This document shows positions 6,960-7,145 of a stretch of 7,145 bases of DNA, piece after piece (the stretch's first letter is position 1; each line of letters opens with the position of its first letter). Position numbers and translations under genes: made by a program. The notes beneath the pieces are model-generated. The model was not told the origin of the DNA. It was given only the letters and a program-made list of their open reading frames with translations, and ran no database searches. Location: assembly GCA_014382085.1 (NCBI GenBank), contig JACNKJ010000242.1:1-7145 (forward strand), given 5' to 3'. Source of the stretch: a bacterium (GTDB lineage Bacteria; Krumholzibacteriota; Krumholzibacteriia; JACNKJ01).

Positions 6960-7145
6960 ATGGATCACATCCGCATCAAAGACATCATCATCTACGGGCA
7001 CTACGGTGTTTCCGACGAGGAACGCGAAGTCGGGCAACGACTTCTCATGGACCTCGATCTGAAACTCGATCTGTCCGCGGCCGCGGCGAGCGATTTCCTG
7101 GCCGATACGGTGAGCTATGAAGAGGTCTACGGTGCAGCTCGTGAG
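6960..7145 (+). CDS. folB: Dihydroneopterin aldolase, N-terminal part (3' end outside window)
   Basis: FolB cleaves 7,8-dihydroneopterin to 6-hydroxymethyl-7,8-dihydropterin and glycolaldehyde in folate synthesis; it acts in the cytosol as a T-fold homo-oligomer. The 62 residues present are about half of the usual ~120. They begin MDHIRIKDIIIYGHYGVSD, matching the family start with the YG.(H/Y)G loop, then EEREVGQRLLMDLDLKLDL (20-38), which holds the E..(I/V)GQ.F..D segment, and DFLADTVSYEEVY (45-57), which matches the conserved D...DT(V/L)(N/S)Y..V motif. The ATG at 6960 has GAAGGGA (6945-6951) eight bases upstream. The conserved active-site lysine lies beyond the window end. It follows the beta-helix gene after 68 bases and probably has its own promoter. 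Confidence 0.93.
   Translation, partial: MDHIRIKDIIIYGHYGVSDEEREVGQRLLMDLDLKLDLSAAAASDFLADTVSYEEVYGAARE

Overview
The window is a bacterial housekeeping segment of moderately high GC content. All real genes lie on the + strand. The 5' end cuts into uvrB and the 3' end cuts into folB. The lineage cannot be fixed from the sequence. The secreted beta-helix protein at 5710-6891 has a C-terminal formula (GDWTGC...GN..EDPEFC...SPC...GYLGAHPVDCG) that I associate with uncultivated FCB-type phyla such as Eisenbacteria, Krumholzibacteriota and Latescibacteria. That assignment is inference from recall, not a search.

Region 1 (1-3067) is a compact run of four genes. It holds the C-terminal part of UvrB (nucleotide excision repair), NadC (quinolinate phosphoribosyltransferase, NAD synthesis), a biotin-protein ligase without the DNA-binding domain, and CoaX (type III pantothenate kinase, CoA synthesis). 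The genes overlap by 20, 4 and 1 bases, and each downstream gene has a purine-rich ribosome binding site inside the upstream gene. This is good evidence for one operon with coupled translation. Three of the four products make or attach vitamin-derived cofactors.

Region 2 (3068-3294) is about 220 bases without a convincing gene. It opens with a perfect 9-bp GC hairpin that lacks a U-tract. Further inverted repeats can be drawn as a three-way junction whose closing stem would compete with that hairpin. It could be a factor-assisted terminator, a structured leader or a small RNA.

Region 3 (3295-3783) encodes a small protein resembling the RimB/ATP-dependent zinc protease (retropepsin-like) family, but its active-site D-T-G-A motif has become D-P-T-A.

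Region 4 (3784-5614) is a complete transcription unit for the chaperonin GroEL. It has a near-consensus sigma-70 promoter, then an inverted repeat with the geometry of the HrcA operator CIRCE but with symmetric base changes, then a strong ribosome binding site, the 545-residue GroEL, and a textbook intrinsic terminator preceded by a second hairpin. No groES lies directly upstream or downstream.

Region 5 (5615-6891) encodes an exported, cysteine-laddered right-handed beta-helix protein with chlamydial-Pmp-like FxxN and GGA[IV] repeats, probably read from a TTG start. Region 6 (6892-7145) has a candidate promoter with a perfect TTGACA box and the first 62 codons of folB (dihydroneopterin aldolase, folate synthesis).

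I found no mobile elements, CRISPR arrays, tRNAs or rRNAs. The points most worth following are the CIRCE-like operator, the structured intergenic region and the RimB-like protein with an altered active site.
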